Notes: generated by a model not told the origin, from the letters alone. Positions 1 through 8,563 are shown, counted from the stretch's first letter. The stretch: 64,000 bases of DNA from an uncultured Pseudomonadales bacterium (GCA_947487765.1 CANKXO010000006.1:1-64000); one strand, 5' to 3'. Numbers and translations: made by a program.

Positions 1-79
1 AACAAGGTGGTATAGTCGCCTTCGGCTGGGACTGGTATTACGCTGCGCTTCATACCAGCTCCTAACCACGGCGTTATAA
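1..79 (+). other. attC-like integron recombination site
   Basis: The outer arms pair as AAC (1-3) with GTT (73-75) and GTGG (7-10) with CCAC (66-69). Three unpaired bases separate the two boxes on each side, which is the R''/L''...L'/R' geometry of attC sites. An inner 7-bp stem, CTGGTAT (32-38) with ATACCAG (52-58), closes a 13-nt loop. The 3' core GTTATAA is close to the GTTRRRY consensus. A small gene starts 18 nt after this core, as in gene cassettes. The left edge is cut by the window, so the full site and the integrase cannot be seen. Confidence 0.65.
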
Positions 80-97
80 CCCTTTTGATTACTAAGT

Positions 98-454
98 ATG
101 CCTTTTGTTTACGTTGAGTCTATGCCATATATAAGCCTTCTATTTTTGTTGGCTTTTATTGTCATGTCGTGGTTTAAGCGTTCAAATAGAATCCATTTGT
201 GGACGATGTTTGTTTCTGCCTTGGTTACTGGGTATTACACATTTTTGTCTTGGACTTTGGTTGCAAACTCTGCCATGGCTAATTTTGCAATTGGGCTTTT
301 ACATATAGTAAATCTATTTAGCTTAATCTGGTTAGGTTGCGTTTCAATAGTTAACTTCAGGCAAAAGGATTTTTGGTCATTTTGGCTTAGCATTTTGTAT
401 TTAATATGTATTGGGCTTCATAGTTTCTTCTGGGAAGCATTGATGAGTATATAA
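98..454 (+). CDS. Small hydrophobic membrane protein, putative cassette gene
   Basis: This 118-aa protein has no family I recognise. It is very hydrophobic, with about four likely membrane helices (roughly residues 9-25, 36-54, 62-82 and 93-113) joined by short polar loops such as FKRSNR and NFRQKD. An internal ATG at residue 9 is an alternative start; neither start has a strong Shine-Dalgarno. It begins 18 nt after an attC-like core and ends just before a 46-bp repeat, the layout expected of a promoterless integron cassette. The function is unknown; location in the inner membrane is inferred from composition only. Confidence 0.6.
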   Translation: MPFVYVESMPYISLLFLLAFIVMSWFKRSNRIHLWTMFVSALVTGYYTFLSWTLVANSAMANFAIGLLHIVNLFSLIWLGCVSIVNFRQKDFWSFWLSILYLICIGLHSFFWEALMSI

Positions 455-466
455 AAGCAGGATTAT

Positions 467-512
467 AAAAATAAAACAAACGGCTCGTAGAGTCCTTTTA
501 TTAAACAGTTAT
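467..512 (+). repeat. Cassette-boundary repeat, copy 1
   Basis: First of three near-identical copies found directly after each of three small genes. The core is CGGCTCGTAGAGTCCTTTT followed by ATTAAACAGTTA. GGCTC and GAGTC form a short hairpin around GTA, with a run of T after it, so it could also stop transcription. Identity between copies ends just after GTTA, as expected if the recombination point lies in a GTT core. Confidence 0.7.
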
Positions 513-536
513 GTATACTTTAGTTAGGAGACTAAT

Positions 537-890
537 TTGAAACCTATAGCGCTTCTAATTCATGTCACTGATGTAGTATCAGGAATAGACTGGTATAGAA
601 AAGCCTTTCCGGAAGCTAAACCAGTCTACCTAGAAAAGTTTAATCTTACAGTTTTAGATATTAACGGATTTATGATAGAAATAGTGCAAGCAGATGATAA
701 GGTCGGCTCAGGCAAACTGGGCACTGTAATGTATTGGTCTATCCCAAATTTAAATTCAACTCTAAATCATTTCAAAAATTTAGGTGCTAAGTTATACCGA
801 GGCCCAATCTCCATAGAAAATGGTCTTAGCATGTGCCAAATAGAAGACCCTTTTGGTAATATAATTGGTTTACGTGGTAGAGATGAATAA
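537..890 (+). CDS. VOC (glyoxalase/bleomycin resistance) family protein, putative cassette gene
   Basis: This 117-aa single-domain protein has the vicinal-oxygen-chelate fold signature: an N-terminal half with VVSGIDWYRKAF, a middle IEIVQAD strand, and the typical C-terminal CQIEDPFGNIIGL ending. The family binds small hydrophobic ligands or metals and includes glyoxalases and antibiotic-binding proteins; the substrate here is not evident. The start is TTG at 537, supported by TAGGAGA at 525-531. It is flanked on both sides by the same 46-bp repeat and lies in the same orientation as its neighbours. VOC proteins are common integron cassette cargo, which fits this context. Confidence 0.8.
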   Translation: MKPIALLIHVTDVVSGIDWYRKAFPEAKPVYLEKFNLTVLDINGFMIEIVQADDKVGSGKLGTVMYWSIPNLNSTLNHFKNLGAKLYRGPISIENGLSMCQIEDPFGNIIGLRGRDE

Positions 891-897
891 CACACAT

Positions 898-943
898 AAA
901 AATAAAATAAACGGCTCGTAGAGTCCTTTTGTTAAACAGTTAA
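898..943 (+). repeat. Cassette-boundary repeat, copy 2
   Basis: Second copy, differing from copy 1 at only a few positions: AAATAAAC instead of AAACAAAC, and GTTAAAC instead of ATTAAAC. It ends in GTTAAGT, which fits the attC R' consensus GTTRRRY. The next gene begins 10-12 nt later. Confidence 0.7.
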
Positions 944-951
944 GTGTCATC

Positions 952-1293
952 ATGAATAAATTTCCATCAAAAGATGAAATGCATGCTCTAATCGACAATG
1001 AGATAGAAAGTATGGAGCCGAATCTTAAGGAATATGCCCTTTCTTTATTGGTTCCGTTGAGAGAAAAGGTGCTCAAGTGGGAATATGGAAACGACGAAGA
1101 GTTTAAGGCTTGGGTATTTGCCGACTTTGGTGAGCGAAATGTTGGTGCAGCGTACTGTTTAGGTGGCCATGGGGCGAGCGGTGATACTTGGGGGCTTATT
1201 TTTACTAATGACAATTGCTTTGGAATGGATGCTGGTTGGTATAGTAATCTCAAAGCAATGCTAACTGATGGCTGGTATGAGCAAAACACTTAA
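952..1293 (+). CDS. Hypothetical protein, putative cassette gene
   Basis: This 113-aa soluble, acidic protein matches no family I recognise. The N-terminal half is predicted helical (KDEMHALIDNEIES, LSLLVPLREKVLK). The C-terminal half is rich in Gly, Trp and Tyr (YCLGGHGASGDTWGL, MDAGWY). It has no signal peptide or membrane segment. The ATG lies about 10 nt after the preceding repeat, and the stop overlaps the first base pairs of the third repeat copy. An opposite-strand open frame of similar length covers it, but the strand shared with its two neighbours and the repeat spacing favour this one. Confidence 0.55.
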   Translation: MNKFPSKDEMHALIDNEIESMEPNLKEYALSLLVPLREKVLKWEYGNDEEFKAWVFADFGERNVGAAYCLGGHGASGDTWGLIFTNDNCFGMDAGWYSNLKAMLTDGWYEQNT

Positions 1294-1337
1294 AAATAAA
1301 ATAAACAGCTCGTAGAGCCCTTTTATTAAATAGTTAA
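1292..1337 (+). repeat. Cassette-boundary repeat, copy 3
   Basis: Third copy, with CAGCTCGTAGAGCCC in the hairpin. GCTC/GAGC still pairs: the G-T wobble of copies 1 and 2 has become G-C. It ends in TAGTTAAAA. No further copy is visible to the right, so this appears to be the end of the array. Confidence 0.65.
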
Positions 1338-1410
1338 AATGGCCGCTCAGTGGAAACAGCGGACTGTCAGATCATGCTAAAATAACTGTAAGCTCAGCCT
1401 GGGCTAATAC

Positions 1411-1447
1411 AATTTTAAAAGCCATGCTTTACGATAAGAGCATGGCT
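1411..1447 (-). terminator. Intrinsic terminator of the chemoreceptor gene
   Basis: Perfect 9-bp stem AGCCATGCT (1420-1428) with AGCATGGCT (1439-1447) and a 10-nt loop. On the minus strand it is followed by TTTAAAATT. It sits 19 bp after the stop of the minus-strand gene ending at 1466. Confidence 0.75.
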
Positions 1448-1465
1448 TGGGCACTCTTCGCTTGT

Positions 1466-3136
1466 TTATACTTTGAACTGATGGATCAGACTACTCAATC
1501 CTTTTGCTTGGTTTGCCAGCTCACAAGCTGTGTTGTGACTATCTGCAGTAGCCTCTGATGTCAGGTCTGACTCACTGAGCATTTGCATTAAATTCTCATT
1601 AATACTTTCACCGACTTGGCTTTGCTCTTTTGCAGCGTTAGCAATTTGAGCATTCATATCATTAATGGCGCTAACCGCTTGAGCAATCTCATCCAGTGAT
1701 GTCCCAGCGCTTGTCGAGTGCTCAACCGTTTGTTCTCCAACCGTTTTGCTGGAAAGCATCACGTTAACGGCTTCTTCGGACCCTTTTTGTAAGCGTTCGA
1801 TCATGCCTTGGATTTCTTGTGTGCTGTCCTGCGTGCGGCTGGCCAGTGTTCTTACTTCATCGGCAACCACTGCGAATCCGCGCCCTTGTTCTCCTGCGCG
1901 AGCAGCTTCAATAGCCGCGTTCAATGCCAGTAAATTTGTTTGTTCGGCAATGCCACGTATAACATCCAGTACCGTTACTATCTCGCCCACATCACCTTGC
2001 AAATTATTGATAACGTTAGAGGCTTTTTCTACTTCATCGACAAGCGATTTGACAGAGTGGATGCCTTCGGCAACGACCTCTTTGGCACTATTGCAGCTAC
2101 TGTTAGCGTGATTGGCAGAGTTTGCCGCTTCAGATGCATTACCTGACACTTCTTGAGCGGAGGCAGACATTTCATTCATTGCGGTTGCTACCATGTCGGT
2201 TTGATGACGTTGATTGCCGACAGATTGCGTGATTTTGCTGGATAAGCTCTGGCTTGTTGCCGCAGAAGCCTGTACAGATTCGGCTGTTTCAGCAGTCTTT
2301 AAAACAAGATTGTGCACCTTTTCAACAAATGAGTTAAAGCCATTCGCTAAGGCGCCTATTTCATCATTGCTGGCGACATCTAGTCTCTGGGTAAGATCCC
2401 CATCGCAGCTGGCAATATCATCTAAGCGCTTAGTGATCTGATGGATAGGTTTAATGATGGTGTTGATTAGAGCAAGGCCTAAGGCAATTAAAATGGCGGC
2501 AATGACACCAGAAATAACAATGGACGACACAATAGTGGATGTGATTTCTTTGGATTGTGCTTTCTTAAGGCTGGCAATAGTTGCATCAATATCGTCGATA
2601 TAAAAGCCTGTGCCGAGCATCCACTTTAATTCGGGGAGCCAGATAGCATAGCCAAGCTTGGAGTAAAGGCCCTCTTGCCCGGGCTTTTCCCATTGGTAAG
2701 AGACGTCTCCGCCGCCGGCTTTACCCGCTTTGATTAACTCTTGGATCAATTTGACGCCATTAGAATCTTCCAGGTTCCAGAGGTTCTTCCCTAATTTTTC
2801 TGCATTAGGGTAAACGGTCAGGGTTCCGTCACCTGTATATCCAAAGATATAGCCTGTCTCTCCAAATCTTAGTTGAGTGAGCCTTTTTCGAATTTCTGCC
2901 TGATTGTCAGGGTTGTTTAAATCTCCCTTTTTGAGGAGATCTTGTATCGATGTTCTTGTTAAATCCATGAACTGCTTCAACTCTGATATTTTTCCAGCCA
3001 TCAATCGCTCACGAGTTGTCTCAATATTTTCCTGAGATAAGCTTTTGATTTTTGATATTTTGACGACGGTCAGTGTAAATGTACTGATTAGCACTGTGCT
3101 TACTACAAGTGCGAGAATTTTGGCTTTGATTGTCAT
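1466..3136 (-). CDS. Methyl-accepting chemotaxis protein with single Cache sensor
   Basis: This 556-aa transmembrane chemoreceptor begins with a membrane helix (residues 5-24). A periplasmic single Cache-type domain follows (about 35-190), recognisable from [20 protein letters not shown] and [14 protein letters not shown] second membrane helix (about 202-225) and a HAMP linker with [10 protein letters not shown] come next. The cytoplasmic signalling hairpin contains the conserved tip [20 protein letters not shown] and [13 protein letters not shown]. It would sense a small molecule and control CheA. It is transcribed alone, with its own terminator. The ligand is not predictable from sequence. 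Confidence 0.93.
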   Translation of the reverse strand: MTIKAKILALVVSTVLISTFTLTVVKISKIKSLSQENIETTRERLMAGKISELKQFMDLTRTSIQDLLKKGDLNNPDNQAEIRKRLTQLRFGETGYIFGYTGDGTLTVYPNAEKLGKNLWNLEDSNGVKLIQELIKAGKAGGGDVSYQWEKPGQEGLYSKLGYAIWLPELKWMLGTGFYIDDIDATIASLKKAQSKEITSTIVSSIVISGVIAAILIALGLALINTIIKPIHQITKRLDDIASCDGDLTQRLDVASNDEIGALANGFNSFVEKVHNLVLKTAETAESVQASAATSQSLSSKITQSVGNQRHQTDMVATAMNEMSASAQEVSGNASEAANSANHANSSCNSAKEVVAEGIHSVKSLVDEVEKASNVINNLQGDVGEIVTVLDVIRGIAEQTNLLALNAAIEAARAGEQGRGFAVVADEVRTLASRTQDSTQEIQGMIERLQKGSEEAVNVMLSSKTVGEQTVEHSTSAGTSLDEIAQAVSAINDMNAQIANAAKEQSQVGESINENLMQMLSESDLTSEATADSHNTACELANQAKGLSSLIHQFKV

Positions 3137-3307
3137 GCAGGTACCACTATAAAATTAAGGCTATTTTTTTAGTGTAGTACATCCAACGAAAGTCGTAATA
3201 AAGTTGACCTAATGCAATGCTTTTATTCACTGGCTTTACATAAGATACTTTCACTGTATACCATCGCCCTGCTAACGTATAACGCTAATTGAGGAGAGTG
3301 TAGCGAT

Positions 3308-4081
3308 ATGAATGAGAAATATACGGGTCTATGCAATAAGGGATATCGCAAAAATGGCTATATAGGCCTGCTGTACATGCTGATATTGTTCATTCCGGGG
3401 ACTTATGCCGATATAGAGCAAAAACCAGAGCCGCCAACACTTAGTGTGCGAGGCGAAGCCCGATTAGAGGTCGAGCCTGATCAAGTATCTGTATCTTTAG
3501 GTGTGGTGTCTCAGGCAAAAACAACGAAAAAAGCGTTGGCTGACAATAGTAAAGCGATACAAGCTGTTATTGATGCTTTGTATGGAATAGGCCTTAAGAA
3601 GAAGGATGTGAGTACTCGTCAGTTTGGTATTCAGCCCGTATGGTCTTCTCGGCCGCGTAATGCCGATAGTCTGTGGCGAGCCAAAATCATTGGCTATAGA
3701 GTCAATAATAGCGTTCAGGTTACCACTACCCAATTATCGCTTGTGGGCGATCTGATTGGTGCTGCTACAACAGCGGGTGCTAATCAGGTGCAGTCAGTAA
3801 ATTTTGGTCTCGCGAATCCTCGTCAGTTTCGTAGCCAGGCAATAACTAAGGCGGTTAAAAATGCACGCGCAGATGCGGATGCAGCTGCGGTAGCCAGTGG
3901 GGCTAACATTAAAAGCGTCAAAACGATTCACCTTGATCAGGCTGTTGCCTCTATAGAGCATGCTGAAAATTTTAAAGTGATGCGCTCAGCCGCCGCAGAT
4001 ACCGTCGCAGCTCCACCGATTAATGCGGGCGATATTACTGTGCGAGCATCGGTCTCCATTGTTTACGAGTTAACGCCCTAG
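3308..4081 (+). CDS. SIMPL (DUF541) domain periplasmic protein
   Basis: This 257-aa protein has an N-terminal signal segment (about residues 17-34, ending ...GTYADIEQ). It is followed by one SIMPL/DUF541 domain: LSVRGEARLEVEPDQVSVSLGV, a repeated KKALADN/IQAVIDAL helix, YRVNNSVQVTT, and the terminal ITVRASVSIVYEL strand. The family includes the oxidative-stress protein YggE and BP26 and forms periplasmic oligomers; its biochemical role is unsettled. GAGGAG at 3291-3296 supports the ATG at 3308. The N terminus before the hydrophobic stretch is unusually long and polar (about 16 residues). Confidence 0.88.
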   Translation: MNEKYTGLCNKGYRKNGYIGLLYMLILFIPGTYADIEQKPEPPTLSVRGEARLEVEPDQVSVSLGVVSQAKTTKKALADNSKAIQAVIDALYGIGLKKKDVSTRQFGIQPVWSSRPRNADSLWRAKIIGYRVNNSVQVTTTQLSLVGDLIGAATTAGANQVQSVNFGLANPRQFRSQAITKAVKNARADADAAAVASGANIKSVKTIHLDQAVASIEHAENFKVMRSAAADTVAAPPINAGDITVRASVSIVYELTP

Positions 4082-4138
4082 GTCTTGTTAGTTCTAGTGT
4101 TAGTATTTACATAAATATATAAAATATAAGGTTTGGTA

Positions 4139-4456
4139 ATGGATAACGTCGGTGCAATCATCGCAATTTCAATTTATTTTATCAGTGGTATGGTTTTGCT
4201 TTTTTTAGTACAGAAACCGGTTGCTATGTTGCACGCTAAAGAGCCAAAAGAGTTTGAGCGAGCTATTGGTAATGCATTTTCCATATTAACTTGGAAAGCC
4301 ATTCCTTTCGCCTACTATCTGGCGTCGAATGAGTTCAAAAAAAATATTGTTTTTCAGGAAATTATCCAACAGTTTATTCTTCCTATGTGGGTCGCCAGAG
4401 TGCAACTCATATCATTAGCTGCATTTTGTGTGCTTCTATTTAATCAATCATCATAA
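4139..4456 (+). CDS. Small conserved membrane protein
   Basis: About 105 aa with two likely membrane helices: near the N terminus (GAIIAISIYFISGMVLLFLV) and near the C terminus (VQLISLAAFCVLLF). The connecting region contains EPKEFERAIGNAF. I do not recognise a family. A TTG at 4133 would add two residues, but TAAGG at 4127-4131 is correctly spaced for the ATG at 4139. It lies 23 bp upstream of radA and may be cotranscribed with it. The function is unknown. Confidence 0.65.
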   Translation: MDNVGAIIAISIYFISGMVLLFLVQKPVAMLHAKEPKEFERAIGNAFSILTWKAIPFAYYLASNEFKKNIVFQEIIQQFILPMWVARVQLISLAAFCVLLFNQSS

Positions 4457-4479
4457 AAAATAATCAGGAATTTTAGTGC

Positions 4480-5844
4480 ATGGCTAAAGCGAAGACAGCA
4501 TATGTTTGTAGTGAATGCGGCGATGATTTTTCCAAATGGCAAGGTCAATGTACAAGTTGTGGTGCATGGAATAGTTTGAGTGAAGTCAGGTTGGCATCGG
4601 CCAAGTCCATGTCGAGAGGACGAACCGGTTATGCTGGTGAAGGCGACGCAATAGTTAAGACATTAGCAGAAATTGACCTTGAAGATATTCCGCGTATCAA
4701 TACTGGAACGGAAGAATTTGATCGAGTGTTGGGTGGTGGCTTAGTGAAAGGTTCGGTAGTGTTGATTGGTGGCCATCCGGGGGCTGGCAAATCAACACTG
4801 CTTCTACAAATTCTTTGTCACTTGGCAGAAAAACATTCGGCGTTGTACGTGACAGGCGAAGAATCTTTGCAACAAGTTGCGCTACGTGCACAACGTTTAG
4901 GTTTGGCAACCGATAAATTACAGATGCTGTCCGAAACAAATGTCGAGCAATTGTGTATTACTGCCCAGCAAATTAAACCACAAATAATGGTAGCGGATTC
5001 CATTCAAGTAATGCATATGGCGGAGGTTCAATCAGCACCGGGTAGCGTAGCGCAAGTAAGAGAAAGCGCCGCTTTTTTAACGCGTTACGCAAAGCAAACA
5101 GGCACTGTTTTAATTTTAGTTGGGCATGTCACTAAAGACGGTAGCTTGGCGGGGCCGAAAGTTCTGGAGCATATGATTGATTGCTCTATTTTATTGGAAG
5201 GTGAGCATGACTCTCGTTATCGAACATTGCGCGGTAACAAAAATCGCTTTGGTGCTGTCAATGAGTTAGGCGTCTTTGCGATGACAGAGCAAGGTTTAAA
5301 AGAAGTGACTAACCCCTCTGCTATTTTTTTACAGCGCGATGACGAAGTTTCTTCCGGCTCTGTTGTAATGGTAGTTTGGGAAGGGACGCGTCCGCTGCTG
5401 GTTGAGATTCAAGCATTGGTGGACGATAGCCATTTGGGTAACCCTCGGCGTGTGGCTGTAGGTTTGGACCATAACCGTTTAAGTATGTTGTTAGCGGTAC
5501 TTCACCGTCATGGTGGTTTAATGGTGGGCGATCAAGATGTTTTCGTGAATGTTGTGGGTGGCGTTAAAGTCGTAGAAACCAGTGCGGATTTAGCGTTGCT
5601 GCTTGCCATTGTTTCTAGTTTTCGTGATCGCCCATTACCTCAAACCTTGATTGCTTTTGGTGAAGTTGGTCTATCTGGCGAAATCCGTCCGGTACCAAGT
5701 GGGCAGGAGCGTTTGCGTGAAGCAGCCAAGCATGGTTTTAAGAAAGCGATTGTTCCTGCCTCTAATGTGCCTCGCCAACCTATCGAAGGTATCGAGGTGA
5801 TTCCTGTTAAAAAATTAGTTGATGCTCTTGCGGCTATTGATTAA
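4480..5844 (+). CDS. radA: DNA repair protein RadA
   Basis: This 454-aa protein has the full RadA architecture. It has an N-terminal C4 zinc finger (C10-x2-C13...C24-x2-C27), a RecA-like ATPase with Walker A GGHPGAGKST near residue 100, and the RadA signature KNRFG near residue 255. The C-terminal Lon-protease-like domain contains DLALLLAIVSSFR and GEVGLSGEIRPV. RadA promotes branch migration of recombination intermediates during DNA repair. The length is normal for the family. A small membrane protein gene precedes it by 23 bp and a RidA-family gene follows. Confidence 0.98.
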   Translation: MAKAKTAYVCSECGDDFSKWQGQCTSCGAWNSLSEVRLASAKSMSRGRTGYAGEGDAIVKTLAEIDLEDIPRINTGTEEFDRVLGGGLVKGSVVLIGGHPGAGKSTLLLQILCHLAEKHSALYVTGEESLQQVALRAQRLGLATDKLQMLSETNVEQLCITAQQIKPQIMVADSIQVMHMAEVQSAPGSVAQVRESAAFLTRYAKQTGTVLILVGHVTKDGSLAGPKVLEHMIDCSILLEGEHDSRYRTLRGNKNRFGAVNELGVFAMTEQGLKEVTNPSAIFLQRDDEVSSGSVVMVVWEGTRPLLVEIQALVDDSHLGNPRRVAVGLDHNRLSMLLAVLHRHGGLMVGDQDVFVNVVGGVKVVETSADLALLLAIVSSFRDRPLPQTLIAFGEVGLSGEIRPVPSGQERLREAAKHGFKKAIVPASNVPRQPIEGIEVIPVKKLVDALAAID

Positions 5845-5902
5845 GCGAAGTGAATATTTTTAATTTATTTATTAGTCCATTTATTTTAAGGAAATAAAAG
5901 AA

Positions 5903-6250
5903 GTGATAGAGCGTATTGACGTTAACCAGCGTACCAGTCGAATTGTAAAACATAATGGAACCATCTATTTGTGTGGGCAAGTGTGTAAAGATGCTAGCCA
6001 GGGTATTAAAGAGCAAACAGAAAGCACGTTGGAAAAAGTCGATGATTTACTGAAACAAGCCGGTAGTGATCGACAACATATATTATCGGCAACGATTTAT
6101 TTAAAAGACATGAAAGATTTTGCCGAAATGAATAAAGTATGGGACAGCTGGGCACCTGAGAGCCATGCTCCAGCTCGTGCTTGTGTGGAAGCCGCGATGG
6201 CGCGCGACGCATTACTTTTTGAAATTTCAGTGGTCGCTGCTGAGGTTTAA
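5903..6250 (+). CDS. RidA/YjgF family protein
   Basis: This 115-aa protein belongs to the Rid superfamily of small trimeric proteins that deaminate or bind enamine/imine intermediates. Recognisable segments are [46 protein letters not shown] and [21 protein letters not shown]. The arginine in PARACVEA matches the carboxylate-binding Arg of active RidA members, so enzymatic activity is possible. The start is GTG at 5903 with AAGGA at 5888-5892. It ends about 60 bp before a strong bidirectional terminator. Confidence 0.92.
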   Translation: MIERIDVNQRTSRIVKHNGTIYLCGQVCKDASQGIKEQTESTLEKVDDLLKQAGSDRQHILSATIYLKDMKDFAEMNKVWDSWAPESHAPARACVEAAMARDALLFEISVVAAEV

Positions 6251-6311
6251 TTCAAAAATAATAAACCTTGTGATTCACTATTGTCTTTTTGAATTGTGTT
6301 TCTTCAATAAG

Positions 6312-6336
6312 TAGAGGCTTTTTTATTAAGCCTCTA
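6312..6336. terminator. Bidirectional intrinsic terminator
   Basis: Perfect 9-bp stem TAGAGGCTT / AAGCCTCTA with a 7-nt loop, placed between the convergent RidA-family and DJ-1/PfpI genes. T-rich sequence lies around the stem, so it can serve both directions. Confidence 0.75.
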
Positions 6337-6352
6337 TTATATGTTTTAAATT

Positions 6353-6970
6353 TTATGCAGCAGAAGAGGCATCAGGCAAAAATTGGCTGATGTTTTTTGT
6401 TGCGCGTGCTACATAATCTTCCTTCTCCCCAACAGGAGCAACGTAGTGAATCGCACTTTGCATCGCTTCTACACCTTCTGTGCGTGCAAGAATCCAAGCA
6501 GCAAGATACTTTGATGCAAGACATCCACCAGCGCTCGCTACATTGCCATTGGCAAAAAATGGTTGATTCAGCACTTCTACTCCTGCTTCTTCAACCCAAG
6601 GTGTTGTCGTTAGGTCTGTACAAGCAGGTACACCGTTGAGTAGCCCGAGCTTAGCTAGAATCAACGTGCCAGAGCATTGAGCCGCAATAAGTTGTCGAGA
6701 AGGATCAAGCTGAAGCTGTGCAATGAGCGATTCATCGGCAACTATTTCTCTTGTTTTCATACCGCTGCCAATAATAACGGCATCGGCAGCACTGGCTTCT
6801 TCAAGTGAGACGTGACGTTCCAGAACTACTCCATTCATTGATGTGACGTGTGCCGTTGGGCTGGCAATAGATACCCGCCAATCTGGTTTTTTAATTCTAT
6901 TTAGAATGCCTAGTGCAATAAGGGAGTCCAGTTCGTTAAATCCATCAAAGGTCAAAATAGCAATATGCAT
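6353..6970 (-). CDS. DJ-1/PfpI family protein
   Basis: This 205-aa single-domain protein of the DJ-1/ThiJ/PfpI superfamily has the nucleophile-elbow cysteine in IAAQCSGTLILA (C99) and an acidic residue in FNELDS near position 13, as is usual for the fold. Members act as glyoxalases, isonitrile hydratases or chaperones; the class here is not clear. It is divergent from the MocR regulator gene and shares an 89-bp intergenic region with a palindromic operator. This suggests it is a target of that regulator. Confidence 0.88.
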   Translation of the reverse strand: MHIAILTFDGFNELDSLIALGILNRIKKPDWRVSIASPTAHVTSMNGVVLERHVSLEEASAADAVIIGSGMKTREIVADESLIAQLQLDPSRQLIAAQCSGTLILAKLGLLNGVPACTDLTTTPWVEEAGVEVLNQPFFANGNVASAGGCLASKYLAAWILARTEGVEAMQSAIHYVAPVGEKEDYVARATKNISQFLPDASSAA

Positions 6971-6995
6971 GGAGTTGTTCCTCGTTTAAGTGTTG

Positions 6996-7048
6996 TTGTA
7001 TTACTAGATTGTATTCTCTAAAATCATGACAATAAAATTATTGTCATG
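6996..7048 (+). promoter_or_regulatory. Promoter and 24-bp palindromic operator of the MocR gene
   Basis: A sigma-70-like promoter TTGTAT (6996-7001), 17-bp spacer, TAAAAT (7019-7024) is followed at once by a perfect palindrome, CATGACAATAA-AA-TTATTGTCATG (7025-7048). The palindrome covers the expected transcription start and ends 11 bp before the ATG at 7060. This is the position of a repressor operator. Autoregulation by the MocR protein is inferred. Confidence 0.7.
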
Positions 7049-7059
7049 GATACATTGCT

Positions 7060-8406
7060 ATGGGTCGTGCCCGATATAAGTTAATAGTCGATGCCTTCGC
7101 GGCTGAGATTCAGGAGGGTAAATTACCGCCAGGGACACAATTGCCTCCTCACCGACAACTTGCCGCTGAAAAAGGCATTGCTCTGGTAACAGCTTCACGA
7201 GTTTATACAGAATTAGAAGCCATGGGATTAGTCAGTGGTGAGGCGGGTCGGGGAACCTTTGTGAGGGAAACAGGCCTTCCACCTGGGCACGGTATTGACC
7301 AGCCAGCGAAGACGGATGGCATGATCGACCTTAATTTTAATTCTCCTTCGTTGCCCGGACAGACGGAGATGCTAAGAGAGTCTCTTCGCAGTCTCGCATC
7401 TTCCGGTGATTTAGAGTCATTACTGCATTATCAACCTCATTCTGGGCGCAGGCATGAGCGAGCGATAGTGGCACGTCATCTTGAGCGTCGAGGACTCTTT
7501 GTTGATGCCGACCAGATATTGATTGTTAGTGGAGCGCAACATGGTTTGGCAACAACTGCTATGGCGTTACTGCATCCTGGCGATGTGGTTGCTACTGATG
7601 CTTTAATTTATCCAGGGTTTAAAGTAATGGCTGATGTACATCGGTTGGAATTGGCCCCGATACCCTTTGTGGATCCGTTGTCAGGGCAGGGGCCAGATTT
7701 AGATGCTTTAGAGAAATTGTGCCAACAGCGGCGAGTTCGGGCCGTATATGCTATGCCGACATTGCATAATCCAATGGGATGGGTAATGAATATGGAGTGG
7801 CGTGAGCGATTAGTATCTATTGCTCGACGATTTGGTTTACTCATTATCGAAGATGCAGCGTATGCTTTTCATGCAGAAGCCCCCCCGGCTCCATTGGCCG
7901 CAATCGCTCCAGAATCTACCGTTTATGTATCTGGAATTTCCAAGAGTATTGCTACCGGGCTTCGAGTAGGGTTCATTGCAGCCCCTCCTCAATGGGTGCC
8001 TCTGATAGAAAGAGCAATCAGGGCAACGACGTGGAATACTCCTGGTTTAATGACAGCGATGGCCTGTAAATGGATTGATGATGGTACCGTTGAGCGCTTA
8101 GAGGTCGAAAAGCGCCAGGATGCGACAGCTAGGCAGGCAATGGCCCGTAAAATTTTCAGTGGGATGGATTCTGTCAGTCATCCCGCTTCCTATTTCTTCT
8201 GGCTCTCTCTTCCTGAAGAGGTTCGAGCGGATAAGATTGTGATGGCCTTAATGAATTCAAATATTTCTGTTTCTACCGCAGAACCTTTTGCTACGACAGA
8301 CCATGTGCCCCATGCATTGCGTTTGGCGCTTGGCTCGGTTGAGATGGATGTGCTGGAAATGGCGTTGAATAAGGTGAAACAGGTTATTGATGATTATGCG
8401 TATTGA
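7060..8406 (+). CDS. MocR-type GntR/aminotransferase transcriptional regulator
   Basis: This 448-aa fusion has an N-terminal GntR winged helix (residues 1-75, with PPGTQLPPHRQLAAEKGI and VSGEAGRGTFV). A class I/II aminotransferase-fold domain fills the rest. The PLP-binding lysine is in SGISKSIATGLRVGF (about residue 297), and the upstream Asp/Tyr motif IIEDAAYAF is intact. MocR proteins use PLP or an amino acid/vitamin ligand to control adjacent genes. Divergent placement from the DJ-1/PfpI gene, with a palindrome between, suggests control of itself and that neighbour. The ligand is unknown. Confidence 0.92.
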   Translation: MGRARYKLIVDAFAAEIQEGKLPPGTQLPPHRQLAAEKGIALVTASRVYTELEAMGLVSGEAGRGTFVRETGLPPGHGIDQPAKTDGMIDLNFNSPSLPGQTEMLRESLRSLASSGDLESLLHYQPHSGRRHERAIVARHLERRGLFVDADQILIVSGAQHGLATTAMALLHPGDVVATDALIYPGFKVMADVHRLELAPIPFVDPLSGQGPDLDALEKLCQQRRVRAVYAMPTLHNPMGWVMNMEWRERLVSIARRFGLLIIEDAAYAFHAEAPPAPLAAIAPESTVYVSGISKSIATGLRVGFIAAPPQWVPLIERAIRATTWNTPGLMTAMACKWIDDGTVERLEVEKRQDATARQAMARKIFSGMDSVSHPASYFFWLSLPEEVRADKIVMALMNSNISVSTAEPFATTDHVPHALRLALGSVEMDVLEMALNKVKQVIDDYAY

Positions 8407-8414
8407 TTTTACTT

Positions 8415-8461
8415 AGGGCCTGTTAACTGGCCCTGATTTAAACCCTGTAAAAGGGTTTAAA
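8415..8461. terminator. Two tandem hairpins after the MocR gene
   Basis: AGGGCC/GGCCCT (8415-8434) is followed by the 9-bp TTTAAACCC/GGGTTTAAA stem (8437-8461). Both are perfect. No clear U-run follows on the plus strand, so termination is likely but not certain. They separate the MocR gene from the pigment cluster. Confidence 0.5.
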
Positions 8462-8563
8462 AGAAAAGGCCCGCAGGGGTAAATAGAGATAGCCGTAGTA
8501 TTGCATTGAGGGGTTTGGTAAAATTGCGCGCTCCGTGATGCACGCTAATAAACAGTTTTAAAT

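Noticed and set aside
870-1289. 139-aa open frame on the minus strand over the third cassette gene
   Set aside because: It runs against the two neighbours, overlaps the VOC gene end and crosses a repeat copy. Composition is not protein-like (long low-complexity Ser/Leu stretches).
467-1337. Three repeats at about 400-bp spacing as a CRISPR array
   Set aside because: The spacers are whole genes of 340-360 bp, far longer than CRISPR spacers, and no cas genes are present.
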